Notes under the pieces: generated by a model
The model's input: only the letters and a program-made list of their open reading frames with translations
Told to the model about the DNA's origin: nothing
The model's database searches: none
Assembly (NCBI RefSeq): GCF_014218805.1
Contig: NZ_JACJUV010000001.1
Location: 1,562,501-1,626,500, forward strand
Direction: 5' to 3'
DNA: 64,000 bases
Origin: Teredinibacter franksiae
GTDB lineage: Bacteria; Pseudomonadota; Gammaproteobacteria; Pseudomonadales; Cellvibrionaceae
Program-made: the position numbers and the translations under genes
Part shown: positions 1 through 8,846 of the stretch, in pieces
Numbering within the stretch: the first letter of the stretch is position 1
Layout of the letters: every line of letters starts with the position of its first letter

Positions 1-8
1 GGATGCGC

Positions 9-36
9 ATTATACGCATCTGTTAAAGCTTGGCAA
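9..36 (-). promoter_or_regulatory. Sigma-70-type promoter reading out of the left edge
   Basis: On the minus strand a -35-like TTGCCA (31-36) is followed after 16 bases by a perfect TATAAT (9-14). Transcription would run leftwards off the window, so the gene it serves is not visible. Spacing and hexamers fit sigma-70; activity is inferred. Confidence 0.5.
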
Positions 37-97
37 GCCTTATATTGGTTTTTATTAGAATTGTTTTTAACGGCTAAAAAACCACCAAACTATGCCC

Positions 98-128
98 AAA
101 AAAAAGCCCGGTAAAACCGGGCCTTTTT
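98..128 (-). terminator. Rho-independent terminator of the symporter gene
   Basis: A 6-bp GC stem (GCCCGG 106-111 with CCGGGC 117-122) encloses the loop TAAAA. On the minus strand it is followed by eight T, about 60 bases beyond the symporter stop. It also has five T on the plus strand, so it may work in both directions. Confidence 0.85.
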
Positions 129-187
129 GCCGTAGCTAGATGCCAATGAGGCTGGTCAACCAGGAACACCCAGCCTCTATATACCAC

Positions 188-1894
188 TCACCAGAAAATA
201 ATGTACAACACGACCGTGAGCACAACAACACCGATACCCAGCATTTTAACCACTGGTGAGGATGTCATATCCATATCTTCATTGACCGGCATGATCACCG
301 GCTCAGACAAGGGCTTGAGTATAGTCATCACAGTACAATAGATACAAACCAGTATGCAGCAAATTGCCATGCGGTCCAGGAAGGAGATTTCTCCGGAAAA
401 CCAAAGGCCAGCATCAACAACAACGTCGTCCAACCACCACTTGAACAACCCGTATAAAAAGGCGTTGAGTAAAATGCCGCTCCAGCCTAAAAACCGTGGT
501 GCGCGAGGTACCAGCATGCCAAAGAAGAAAATTGCCAGCACGCCCGGACTGATAAAGCCCTGAAACTCTTGAATAAAGGTGAAAATACCGCCGAAACCTG
601 GCGCCCCAAGGGAGGGCGCAATTAATGCTGCGATAATGACAAAGAGGACCACAAAGAATCGACCCCACGAGGGTAAGCTCTCCTCTTTAACCCCTTTCAC
701 CCACTTGCGCACAATATCCATAGTCGCAATTGTTGAGGCAGAGTTCAGCATGGAAGCCAACGAACTTACAATGGCACCAAAGATTGCGGCCAATACAAAC
801 CAGCTGATCCACGGGTAGGGCTTAATTAAATTTCTCAGCAAGGTAGGGAAGGCAGAGTCGTAATCATAACCGCCTGACGTAACTGCCATTTGCCCATAGT
901 AGAGATTAAAGGCGAGAATACCGGGAATCACTACTATAAATGGAACCAGCAGCTTCAAAAAGGCCGCAAACACTATACCCTTTTGGCCTTCTGCCAATGA
1001 GCGTGAACCAAGCGTCCGCTGAACAATGTACTGATTAAAGCCCCAGTAGAAAAAGTTGGGTATCCACAAACCTACTATCAATGCAGACCAAGGGATTTCA
1101 GCATCATCCAAGGGGCGCACCATATGCAATTTACCGCCTTCGGCAGCAGTGCCAGCGTTGAGCATGGTAAATCGCTCCCATGCGCCGGCCTCCCTCAACT
1201 GATTAACGTCAATATCTTTTAGTGTCGCTGTTGGTGCAAGCTGTGCGGCATCGGCAACCGCAAGCGCATCAAACGCCAGCCACGCCACAATAGCCCCTCC
1301 CACAATCAGCGATGCGCCCCAAATAAGGTCTGTCCAAGCACATGCCTTCAAGCCGCCCACAAACACATAGCCAGCCGAAAGCCCAGCAATCAACCAGCAG
1401 GCCGCCGTCAGGTTTCCTAAAACAGGTACATCCGGGTAGTAACCTGAAATAACCTTTGCGCCCGAGAAAATTACTGAAGCTGTAGGCACGCCCACCAGAA
1501 TAACCAGTGTCGCTATCGCCATAACCGTTCGGGAGAATGGGTCAAATCGATATTCGAGAAACTCCGGCACGGTGTAGATACCGGTTTTGAGGAATTTAGG
1601 CAAAAACACAAATGCTACAAATATGAGCGTAACCGCGGCGAACCACTCATATGAAGCAATCGCCATTCCTAGCCAATCGGCCGCCTTACCCGACATGCCC
1701 ACAAATTGCTCTGTAGAAATATTCGCTGCGATGAGGGAAAAGCCCACTAAATACCAACTTAGATGGCGGCCGGCCAGAAAATATCCGCTGGCGGCGCCAG
1801 TAGAATCGTCGGTTGAACTACGCCCCTGCCAGATACCAAAGCTAATGACGCCCGTCACAGCAATGACGAACAAGAGGATTTCTAGGGTGTTCAT
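188..1894 (-). CDS. Sodium:solute symporter (SSS family, SGLT-like)
   Basis: A 568-residue inner-membrane protein with about 14 hydrophobic segments, the usual size and topology of the solute:sodium symporter family. The central segment around residues 265-320 has the NQYIVQR-type motif followed by LGSRSLAEGQKG, typical of sugar-type (SGLT/galactose) members. It probably imports a monosaccharide or related solute with Na+; the substrate cannot be read from sequence. The start ATG is preceded by GTGGAG on the minus strand. It is transcribed alone and ends at a strong terminator. The long upstream region (1895-2774) contains a perfect palindrome that could be a regulator site. Confidence 0.9.
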   Translation of the reverse strand: MNTLEILLFVIAVTGVISFGIWQGRSSTDDSTGAASGYFLAGRHLSWYLVGFSLIAANISTEQFVGMSGKAADWLGMAIASYEWFAAVTLIFVAFVFLPKFLKTGIYTVPEFLEYRFDPFSRTVMAIATLVILVGVPTASVIFSGAKVISGYYPDVPVLGNLTAACWLIAGLSAGYVFVGGLKACAWTDLIWGASLIVGGAIVAWLAFDALAVADAAQLAPTATLKDIDVNQLREAGAWERFTMLNAGTAAEGGKLHMVRPLDDAEIPWSALIVGLWIPNFFYWGFNQYIVQRTLGSRSLAEGQKGIVFAAFLKLLVPFIVVIPGILAFNLYYGQMAVTSGGYDYDSAFPTLLRNLIKPYPWISWFVLAAIFGAIVSSLASMLNSASTIATMDIVRKWVKGVKEESLPSWGRFFVVLFVIIAALIAPSLGAPGFGGIFTFIQEFQGFISPGVLAIFFFGMLVPRAPRFLGWSGILLNAFLYGLFKWWLDDVVVDAGLWFSGEISFLDRMAICCILVCIYCTVMTILKPLSEPVIMPVNEDMDMTSSPVVKMLGIGVVVLTVVLYIIFW

Positions 1895-2489
1895 GGTTTA
1901 CTACTCCACTTTTTTAATCGTTATTAATAGTTGTTACGCAGCCTATCGCATCATCGGATATGAACTTTAATTTACGCCTACTAGACCACTTGAACATTTG
2001 AGTTCAATGCTCGCGAGATTATCAGAGTGCTTTAACGAATACGACGCGCATTAACGTCTGCCCCCCCCCCAAACGTATTACCCTCCCACTTAAGCCGTGT
2101 CGTCAACTCAAAATCACTGGCCGCTACCGACCAACAACAAGCTTTCTAAGCTCAACCGGAGGGCGCGGCGCTTGAGCAGCTTATAATGTTATTGGAGAAC
2201 ATTCCCTGCACCCGACACACTCAACATCCATCTACGTATGGCAGACACCCCACCACGCCGCCAAAGAGACGCACCAGCAAGGTAAACGCTTACCTTGCTG
2301 GTGCGTAGCTTATCTTGCTCGCGGCAAGAACACAATTATGGACTTCGGCAGAAATATCTATATACAAAAACACTTTTACATATAAACCAATAATTGCGCT
2401 GTATTCCTGAGAATACCCAGAGTATTCACGTAGGGAGCACAAATTGGAGGCGTAACTGATACACAAGAATACAATTCCTTATAGTTCTA
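1895..2489. other. Gene-free stretch upstream of the symporter
   Basis: No convincing coding region is seen on either strand. The stretch holds a run of ten C (2061-2070), a TATAAT at 2182-2187 without a good -35, and a perfect 17-bp inverted repeat (annotated separately). It presumably contains the symporter promoter, which I could not place. Confidence 0.6.
2269..2306. repeat. Perfect 17-bp inverted repeat with 4-base loop
   Basis: The arm at 2269-2285 is exactly complementary to 2290-2306, with loop ACGC. No T-tract follows on either strand, so it is not a standard terminator. Its centre GGTAAACGCTTACC resembles LacI-family palindromic operators, but the stem is much longer than a usual operator. 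It lies about 375 bp upstream of the symporter start. Confidence 0.7.
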
Positions 2490-2524
2490 TTGACAATAAG
2501 CCGGAGGTTCACCACAATGATGGT

Positions 2525-2733
2525 TCGCTAACGCCTTGCAAGAATAGTAAGCGCTTGAAGTTTTCCCTTTGCAGCCCCCAAAACCTGCCAATGGTTAGGC
2601 GCAAATTTTTCTTATGGTTGTTGCGAGTTTTCTCCTGGCTCCTGAAGCCCCACATGTTTCAGGTTTAGGCCAACGAGCGAAGGTCTTAATTAGGTTAGGA
2701 CAGTTAGGGTGGGCACTTGCCCACCCTTTTTTT
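2525..2733 (+). ncRNA. Candidate small RNA, about 209 nt
   Basis: A perfect TTGACA (2490-2495), a 17-base spacer and CACAAT (2513-2518) form a plausible promoter. A strong terminator with T7 ends at 2733. Nothing between them looks like a gene, and an open frame starting at 2614 runs straight through the terminator. Internal pairing such as CCTGAA (2641-2646) with TTCAGG (2658-2663) suggests structure. I do not recognise an RNA family. The transcript would converge on the pilE end of the pilus operon. Existence is inferred from promoter plus terminator only. Confidence 0.35.
2707..2733 (+). terminator. Rho-independent terminator, plus strand
   Basis: GGGTGGGC (2707-2714) pairs with GCCCACCC (2719-2726) across the loop ACTT, followed by seven T. 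The T-tract is only on the plus strand, so it is oriented to end a rightward transcript even though the nearest gene (pilE) is leftward. The same hairpin may act weakly for pilE. Confidence 0.85.
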
Positions 2734-2774
2734 ATCTGTGAACTTAAGGATGGAGACGATTCAGGGAAGAATGA

Positions 2775-3191
2775 TTACCAGCAATCAGGCGCATTGCTGT
2801 CACTTGCGTCATACGCCTTGCGCAGCCCGGCCTGATTTACGGTGAACGATGCACAGCCGGTATCTTCCGCTTGACTGCCCCTAGCCGTAGCGGTTATCAA
2901 ATAGCTGGTATTCCCATTCGGTCGCGTTACTGCCATGGTGTAATACCCCTCACCACTATCCTCTCCACCTAACTCAGCGATATCGGCGGTATACAAATTA
3001 CGCTGCATATATATCTGCTCCTGCTGAGCGGCTGCAGACAATACAGCCTCACGACCATCCGCTCGGTGGCTTTTTAACACCGAAGAACGGTAACTCGGCC
3101 AGGCAATCGCGGCCAAAATACTAAGAATCGCCACGACGATCATCAACTCAATTAGCGAGAAGCCGACATGTTTTTTATTCTGGTCTAGCAT
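2775..3191 (-). CDS. pilE: Type IV pilin-like protein PilE (minor pilin)
   Basis: A 138-residue prepilin. After a short positively charged leader, the class III signal cleaves G|F with FSLIE (Glu at +5) and a hydrophobic helix of about 20 residues ending near AIAWPSY. The C-terminal region has two cysteines (TGCASF, and DCW at the very end) able to form the pilin disulfide loop. It is the last gene of the fimT-pilVWX-pilY1-pilE operon, starting 18 bp after the pilY1 stop. In Pseudomonas the equivalent PilE is a minor pilin that primes type IV pilus assembly in the inner membrane. This copy is intact, unlike pilY1 and fimT upstream. Confidence 0.9.
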   Translation of the reverse strand: MLDQNKKHVGFSLIELMIVVAILSILAAIAWPSYRSSVLKSHRADGREAVLSAAAQQEQIYMQRNLYTADIAELGGEDSGEGYYTMAVTRPNGNTSYLITATARGSQAEDTGCASFTVNQAGLRKAYDASDSNAPDCW

Positions 3192-3209
3192 TTGTATTAC
3201 ACCTCTAAA

Positions 3210-4205
3210 CTACCAATTAATTGGAATTTCACGCCAGGATTGACGTCGGCCAGTAATCTGTCGTCCATCAACTTCTATATTGCCAATTTCACCGGTTGAA
3301 GTCTGAATAATCGCTCGGCTGTTACCTTGAGAGTCCTGATATATCGTTGGCGTGGACGGGTTACCCGTGCCCAAAGAGGACGCGCGTAAAACCAGCTCGG
3401 CACCATTATTTACTACCGAGGAATCAGTACCAAGGGGCGCGAACTCTCCGGGGATACCGGCAAGAAAGTGGGGAGCATATAGAAAACCACTGCCTTCGGC
3501 ATCACAGGTTTCTCCGGTAGGTTGGTAGGTGGTGAATACCAGAGACTCATTAGAGAGAACGGACTTTGTCGTGCTTCGCTCCCGCGTATAGGGTAGATCA
3601 AACATCCAGCCCGATTGCCCTGCTACGGCAGACATTACGCCAGAAAAATTCGTGACCGACTCACCCGTATTCAGAGCCACCGGTGCATTGCCACCACGAA
3701 GGATGCTGCCATCAGTAAAAACATTAATCCCAGTGGTATCCACCAAAGAATCCGTCGACACCTCGAGCGCAATCATTGCGTTACTATTAGCGTATGGATC
3801 TTTCACACCGTAGTAACTTTGCCCCGCAGTGCTACTGTTGTCGCCCGATGTGTAATAGCGGCCTGTGCCACCGTAAACCCAGAAATTGTTAGAACGATCA
3901 TGAATCACCGTTGGCTGTGCGCTAGAGGGCTGATCAGTAACATCAATTACACGAGCAAAACTCACCGATAAAACCCCATTAGTTTGCGTTAAAGCGCCAC
4001 GCATCAATTGTCCAGCCGGTGCCGCCTCGGTACCACTGACCACGCCAAAATAAATGGCGTCGTCACTGAAATCATTATTCCAATCTCCCGCTTCAATACC
4101 TCCAACAAAGGCATTCGTTACCCCTGTATCGAAGGTCTGCAGACTACCCGTTTTCAGGTTGTAAGCGAAAATTTTTGCGCTCTTCTCACTCTCGGCTTTA
4201 TCCAA
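3210..4205 (-). CDS. PilY1 C-terminal fragment (end of beta-propeller)
   Basis: This is the part after the second stop. The longest frame with a start codon begins at a TTG (4205), 17 codons past the TAA, with no evident ribosome site. It contains AKIFAYNLKTG, the GGTGRYYTSGD stretch and later propeller blades of PilY1, about 331 residues. It is probably not translated as a separate protein. Confidence 0.55.
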   Translation of the reverse strand: MDKAESEKSAKIFAYNLKTGSLQTFDTGVTNAFVGGIEAGDWNNDFSDDAIYFGVVSGTEAAPAGQLMRGALTQTNGVLSVSFARVIDVTDQPSSAQPTVIHDRSNNFWVYGGTGRYYTSGDNSSTAGQSYYGVKDPYANSNAMIALEVSTDSLVDTTGINVFTDGSILRGGNAPVALNTGESVTNFSGVMSAVAGQSGWMFDLPYTRERSTTKSVLSNESLVFTTYQPTGETCDAEGSGFLYAPHFLAGIPGEFAPLGTDSSVVNNGAELVLRASSLGTGNPSTPTIYQDSQGNSRAIIQTSTGEIGNIEVDGRQITGRRQSWREIPINW

Positions 4206-4256
4206 TGCATTCCTACGGCCATTATCATCGTTACCCGCCGGGCCAGAGCCAAAGAT

Positions 4257-7200
4257 TTAAAACCATTCATTCAAAGAGGGGTTTTCATACGAGCCGGAGA
4301 TGGTGTTTCGAGCACGGAATTTCACCAACGTGGGAATGGAAACTGAATAACCAAGGTCTGGGTGGGTAATTTCCGCCACAATTTCGGGGGCGGATTCGGG
4401 GTCTGTCACATCCAAAATAGTGAAGCCCGAGCGCAGAGTAATGTCGTTGCTAGTCGAATCGTCGCCGTCGGGGTCCAGTGTCGTTTCACCACCACCAAAG
4501 CGCATTCCTGCAACCAAAATGTTACCCCAACCAGCCGGGTGACGAATTGAGCTTGCGGAATCCCATATTCCGTTGACATCAAACACCTGAGGCTGGCCAT
4601 CCATGTAATACACATGACCATAATCTGAACGCGTTAAATATTGCAAATGGGGCAACAAGTTATAAGGGATATAGGCCCAAACTTCACTGCCCAACGGATG
4701 CGCGGTTTCACTATTGGCGCTTGTCAAATAACTACGCGTACTCGAATCATAGAAGCCTGAATTAAAGGCATGAAGCATACCGTCGTTTGCGCCCACAAAT
4801 ACTAACTGGCGGCGACGATCGGTATCATTGCGAAACTCAAGGTAGGTCGAATCACCGTAGGTTACCTCATAGGCTTTATTCGGCCGGGTTAATGCCACTG
4901 GCGACGAGTTAACGATATCCCCCAGTAGCCAAGGGTCATCACCATTGGCGGTATCACCATCGTACTCAATTGAACGGCTACGAAAACCATCAATACTTTC
5001 ATCGCCGCGGATGTAATTAACCAGATTAGTCAGTTCCTCACTGTTATCGCCATAATCCAACAACAGCGCATTATCGTTAGCGCCACTCACCAATGTACTT
5101 GCATCAAAAGCCACAGCTTCAGCGAGAGTAATATTGCCATCGCGATTTCCGGGGTCATCAATACCGGTAAAGATATAACGGCCATCGGCGGCCGAAGCCG
5201 TATACAGGCGGTTACTGGTGTAATTACTGAGCCCAGCCAGTTGCTCCCGCGCGCTCCAAATCGGGTCGAGCTGAGAAATTTCAACGGCATCACCACTGGC
5301 GACGCCTTTGCTGCCATCCGCGTTTACCACATAGCGCTGAACCATGGTTTTACCGATGGAATCATCATAGTAAATTTCAACAATGGGGTCGTTAATGTTT
5401 AATTGTCCGGCGCTCTCACCACCAACAACCACATCTTCACGTAAGTTGCCGTAACGATCAATAAAGAGCGAATGCAAGGTGCCCACCCAGCTCACTTCCG
5501 GATTACCCGTTTCTGTGCTGATTTGGTAAAGCGGGTTATACAGCGCTTGATATACCGAGCCCTCACCTGCACCAGTGCTAGCAACAACCGACGCTGCGGT
5601 TCCGGACGAAACTCGAACTGTTACATCACTCAAAATGCGGCTAAGGCTTTTCTCTAGGTTGCTGGGATTGCGCACTGGGAAGTAGGCGTCAGGTATACCG
5701 TCCGAGGCTTGGTTACCTTCCAAATCTTTGTTGTCCCACTCGGAGGTAAGGTCGGGAATATCGTTGCCGTTCACATCGTTAAAGTTGCCGTACTTGGCTG
5801 CATACCAAAGCGGGTTTTCAAGTTTGCCTGCGGTGCCAGCCACCGCTTTAAATGCTCGGGCAGTAGGCGCCCAAATGGTTTTGTTGGTTGCAGTACCCGC
5901 CAGCGCAACAGAGTTGAAATTGTTCGTTCCATCATCTAGCTCTAGATCCGAGTATGTGCCATCTGCGTCACTGCCATTCATAACATAGCCGAACTCCATG
6001 TCTACACCGGTGGCCTCGCCTACTACCGCTAACCTGAACTGCACCGAACCACTGGTTGCAGCATTCCATTCAGGACGCTCGTGGTTATTTCGTTCGTCGT
6101 TGGTAAAATTGGGACAGCGACTCTTTACCTCACCCACTGTGCCGGTTGCGGTACAATATTCAATTACAGCATAAGCATCCATATCGAAGTCACTACCCCA
6201 CAATGAATCTTCCCAAGAAATATACAAAACACCGTAGTCGTCAGTAAGCGTTCTTACGGTTAAGTCTACTAGGCTGCAATCTCCCCAATACGAACCATAG
6301 CTGTTGTTCTCTGCGTGATCATGTTTTGCAATACAGTAGGGTGCGATAGAAACGCTTTCACCATTACTCGCGTTAATTTCTAAACTGGGCAACGATTCTG
6401 CCAGCGCTACCGTGTAGGTATTAACCGTTTGCTCACCTGTAAATGTACGTAAATCTATCAGGCCGGCGTAATAGGAGAGCCCTGCCAAACCGTAGGTTCC
6501 CTGAAGTGACGGAATTTCTGGGCAAATTCCTTCTACATCGGAAAAATTTGTAATGGTTTTAGTATCACAGGTATCGGCCGAACCGCCACTGGAAGCATTG
6601 CCCACCATGTACTCACCACCAGCGATACCTTCTGCTACACCCACAGCATCGGTAAATGCATCGATACTGGCCGCACCCGACATTCCCGGAAGGTCGCTAG
6701 CAGAGCCTAAGTCATCACCATCGAAACTGTTTAACCCTGTGGACAGTAATATGATGGCGCAATTCGCACAGGCGGAGTCACTGCTTAACGGATCCGACCA
6801 ACTTACCTGGCCCAAGCCGGAAATTATCGACGAGTCGTTTGCGTCAAAAGCCGTCGACGGCGAGGTTTTTCCAGAAAAATAACGAAGCGCTTCCAGGTAC
6901 ATTTCCGCCAACGGGTTACCCCAGTCACGGCACTGTCTATTGCTGCTCGAAGAATTAAGAAAATCGTAAATGGGAATTCCCCAAGTATTACAATCCTCAT
7001 AGAAATTGGTTTCATAATCCCAGCCTGCAATTCTCAACCGGTTAAGGGTGTTAATAATACCGGTGTCAGCAGTACTCTGATTAATAAACTGCCCTGTTGA
7101 AATGTTTACCTCTTTATCGTCCGCCGTTGCTTCGCTTCCCCCCATGTAAGAAACATTCTTACGCAGTACACCTCCAGCATCGTTTTTAGCATAGCTACCG

Positions 7201-7343
7201 GTCATCAATCCAAATTTTAGGCCGCCATTCTCGCCATAGGTTTGCAGTAAGCCGTAGGGTTTGTAATAGGTATTGTTACCTGAGCCCGTATATTCACGAC
7301 AATTGTCACGGTCCTGATTGACCACACACGTTTCCACTCGCAC
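4257..7343 (-). CDS. PilY1 middle fragment (vWA-like region and start of beta-propeller)
   Basis: A 1028-residue open stretch between the two stops; the first usable start is GTG at 7343, 41 codons after the TAG. It contains a Ser/Asp-rich region with ILLSTGLNSFDGDDL around residues 197-211, resembling the von Willebrand-type part of PilY1. Further on are Ca-binding-like DVNGNDIPD and, near the C-terminus, the propeller signatures LVFVGANDGMLHAFNSG and EVWAYIPYNLLPHL. It has no signal peptide of its own. Confidence 0.6.
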   Translation of the reverse strand: MRVETCVVNQDRDNCREYTGSGNNTYYKPYGLLQTYGENGGLKFGLMTGSYAKNDAGGVLRKNVSYMGGSEATADDKEVNISTGQFINQSTADTGIINTLNRLRIAGWDYETNFYEDCNTWGIPIYDFLNSSSSNRQCRDWGNPLAEMYLEALRYFSGKTSPSTAFDANDSSIISGLGQVSWSDPLSSDSACANCAIILLSTGLNSFDGDDLGSASDLPGMSGAASIDAFTDAVGVAEGIAGGEYMVGNASSGGSADTCDTKTITNFSDVEGICPEIPSLQGTYGLAGLSYYAGLIDLRTFTGEQTVNTYTVALAESLPSLEINASNGESVSIAPYCIAKHDHAENNSYGSYWGDCSLVDLTVRTLTDDYGVLYISWEDSLWGSDFDMDAYAVIEYCTATGTVGEVKSRCPNFTNDERNNHERPEWNAATSGSVQFRLAVVGEATGVDMEFGYVMNGSDADGTYSDLELDDGTNNFNSVALAGTATNKTIWAPTARAFKAVAGTAGKLENPLWYAAKYGNFNDVNGNDIPDLTSEWDNKDLEGNQASDGIPDAYFPVRNPSNLEKSLSRILSDVTVRVSSGTAASVVASTGAGEGSVYQALYNPLYQISTETGNPEVSWVGTLHSLFIDRYGNLREDVVVGGESAGQLNINDPIVEIYYDDSIGKTMVQRYVVNADGSKGVASGDAVEISQLDPIWSAREQLAGLSNYTSNRLYTASAADGRYIFTGIDDPGNRDGNITLAEAVAFDASTLVSGANDNALLLDYGDNSEELTNLVNYIRGDESIDGFRSRSIEYDGDTANGDDPWLLGDIVNSSPVALTRPNKAYEVTYGDSTYLEFRNDTDRRRQLVFVGANDGMLHAFNSGFYDSSTRSYLTSANSETAHPLGSEVWAYIPYNLLPHLQYLTRSDYGHVYYMDGQPQVFDVNGIWDSASSIRHPAGWGNILVAGMRFGGGETTLDPDGDDSTSNDITLRSGFTILDVTDPESAPEIVAEITHPDLGYSVSIPTLVKFRARNTISGSYENPSLNEWF

Positions 7344-7466
7344 CTTAAATTCAACCTCACTGACACCACTTATAGAAGACGCACTAGGCCGCTCCGGAAT
7401 AAACGGATTGGCGTCGTTATGGCTGGCTTCATCTTCATACAGGCAAAGCTCGCGTTCACTGCCACT

Positions 7467-8186
7467 CTAGGTAAAGTAGTCTCCGGGTGCAATTTTTAGT
7501 CTCGGCGGGTTATTAGCAACATCAAGCTCGCTAGTCATGCTTCCGTTACTGGTATTGTCCGGGTCGGTCACGTTACAAAAACTGACTACGTCTTCTCCGC
7601 TTATAGGCGTGTAATCGCTTAATTGTCCATCTATCGCCGCATCGCGCACGACCTTAACAAATGAATGGTTATCGTCCGGCAGCAGTGCGCGCTGTAAAAC
7701 AGTTTTTGTGGGTGTGTCTGTTAAACGGTAACCTCCGTACAAAACTTTACGAATAACGTCAACGCGAGTCATGGTTAACCAGTTCATAAAATTACCGCTC
7801 CACTTACCCGTGGCGCTAGTGCATTTATGATCGGGGGCAGACAGAGTTGCGGTGCTTTCCGATAAGGCTCGCACTACCTTTCCGTTGGGCACGAAAATAC
7901 CTGAGCTATAGCTATAGCAAAACTCACTATCAAAATATCCGTAGTACTCAAAGCCATCGTTATAGGTGGTATCGAGAGTGCCGTCGCCGTCTAAGTCTGA
8001 ATAATCGGTATAGGCTTTGTGCCACAGCTGGTTGTCATTGGACATCACCAACATAACCAAGGCGTCTTCCGTGCTACCCAGCAGTGGAGGAACAGAAATA
8101 AATTCTTCCATATCAGCATAACTTGCCGTACTCAACAGGGCTGCTGCAAGCGTAATCAGAATTTTTCTAATCGATACTATTTTCAT
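7467..8186 (-). CDS. PilY1 N-terminal fragment with signal peptide
   Basis: 239 residues up to the TAG. It has a cleavable signal sequence and the conserved PilY1/PilC N-terminal region (MLVMSNDNQLWHKAY, then DLDGDGTLDTTY, a Ca-binding-like Asp cluster, then KWSGNFMNWLTMTR). Only this exported fragment would be made from the normal start if the stop is respected. Confidence 0.6.
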   Translation of the reverse strand: MKIVSIRKILITLAAALLSTASYADMEEFISVPPLLGSTEDALVMLVMSNDNQLWHKAYTDYSDLDGDGTLDTTYNDGFEYYGYFDSEFCYSYSSGIFVPNGKVVRALSESTATLSAPDHKCTSATGKWSGNFMNWLTMTRVDVIRKVLYGGYRLTDTPTKTVLQRALLPDDNHSFVKVVRDAAIDGQLSDYTPISGEDVVSFCNVTDPDNTSNGSMTSELDVANNPPRLKIAPGDYFT

Positions 8187-8205
8187 TAATTATTCCTTCC
8201 AGCCT

Positions 8206-8814
8206 TTATTCCACAACCAGATAAGTTGACTGCAACATAACGTTGGCGCGATCGCCATTACCTTCTGCTACCGCTGTAATCCTGTAGAGTGGTTCACCTG
8301 TTGTAGGTTGTGATGAGTCGAACACAATCGATTCATCCGGCGAGACAAAACATAGGAACTCTACAATATATTTAACATTTTCATTAATTCCATCGATGGT
8401 AACCGCACGATGTTTGGCTGTGTCATCCCACACATTCAACGCACTATCTTTCCAAAAAAAGACTCGCTGAACGGTATTCGAACCATTGGCTACGCGGCAA
8501 TCAAACTCGGTAGACGCAGAGGTAAATGAACCGTCGAAACACAGCCCCCCACTGCAGCTAGATTCAAAACAGGTAGTGCCTGTACCACAACTATTCCACA
8601 ACTGTTCGCGTGCGGGCTTATTTATTTCCAGCCACTCCTCGGCAACCGTTAACCCAGCTTCAGCAGCAGCAAAAGCGACATCGCGATCTCTATGACTGGT
8701 GGCCATTTTTAATTCTGTTGTGGAGGTTTGCATGTTGGCCACCCCCAGCATGCTAATCACCACCAAAATAACCAGCGCAACCATGAGTACGGCACCCGAC
8801 TGCGCTTGCCTCAT
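8206..8814 (-). CDS. pilX: PilX-type minor pilin assembly protein
   Basis: 202 residues from ATG 8814. The N-terminus SGAVLMVALVILVV followed by TSTTELKMA is the PilX signature (GspK-like, lacking Glu at +5), with a cysteine-containing pilin globular region after it. It is a minor pilin working with PilV, PilW, FimT/FimU, PilE and PilY1. The start is unusual: ATG 8814 has no clear SD but overlaps (ATGA) the stop of a short upstream frame that starts at the pilW stop (8846) and runs through nine A. One extra A would join that frame to PilX and give a longer N-terminus. See the leader feature. Confidence 0.8.
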   Translation of the reverse strand: MRQAQSGAVLMVALVILVVISMLGVANMQTSTTELKMATSHRDRDVAFAAAEAGLTVAEEWLEINKPAREQLWNSCGTGTTCFESSCSGGLCFDGSFTSASTEFDCRVANGSNTVQRVFFWKDSALNVWDDTAKHRAVTIDGINENVKYIVEFLCFVSPDESIVFDSSQPTTGEPLYRITAVAEGNGDRANVMLQSTYLVVE

Positions 8815-8846
8815 ACTTGGGTATGTAGCGATTTTTTTTTCATCAT
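8811..8846 (-). other. 11-codon leader frame with A9 tract before pilX
   Basis: ATG at 8846 overlaps the pilW stop (TGATG), the usual coupled arrangement. The frame continues ATG, three AAA codons (A9 at 8832-8840) and ends at TGA 8811-8813, overlapping the pilX ATG 8814 as ATGA. Either it is a reinitiation leader, or A9 is a slippage site (or a one-base deletion) that separates the native pilX start from its body. Confidence 0.5.

Larger units (their letters stand above)
3210..8186 (-). pseudogene. pilY1: PilY1-type pilus adhesin/priming protein, interrupted by two in-frame stops
   Basis: Read through its stops this is one frame of 1659 codons, a normal PilY1 length. It begins with a signal peptide (MKIVSIRKIL to ASYA) and a good SD (AGGAATAATTA) 19 bp after pilX. 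TAG at 7467-7469 (codon 240) and TAA at 4257-4259 (codon 1310) interrupt it. The sense codons between the pieces stay in the same frame and still read like PilY1, for example IFGSGP directly after the TAA. There is no frameshift, so both lesions are point nonsense changes. PilY1 is an exported, calcium-binding factor that with minor pilins starts pilus assembly and acts as adhesin. Unless the stops are read through, no full protein is made. Confidence 0.85.

Noticed and set aside
2614-2835. 73-codon plus-strand frame
   Set aside because: It crosses a strong terminator (2707-2733) and the pilE 3' end and shows no protein features.
3210-8186. Stop codon reassignment as explanation of the pilY1 stops
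   Set aside because: Both TAG and TAA occur (and TAA in fimT), while other genes in the window end normally at TAA, TAG and TGA. A global code change is not supported.
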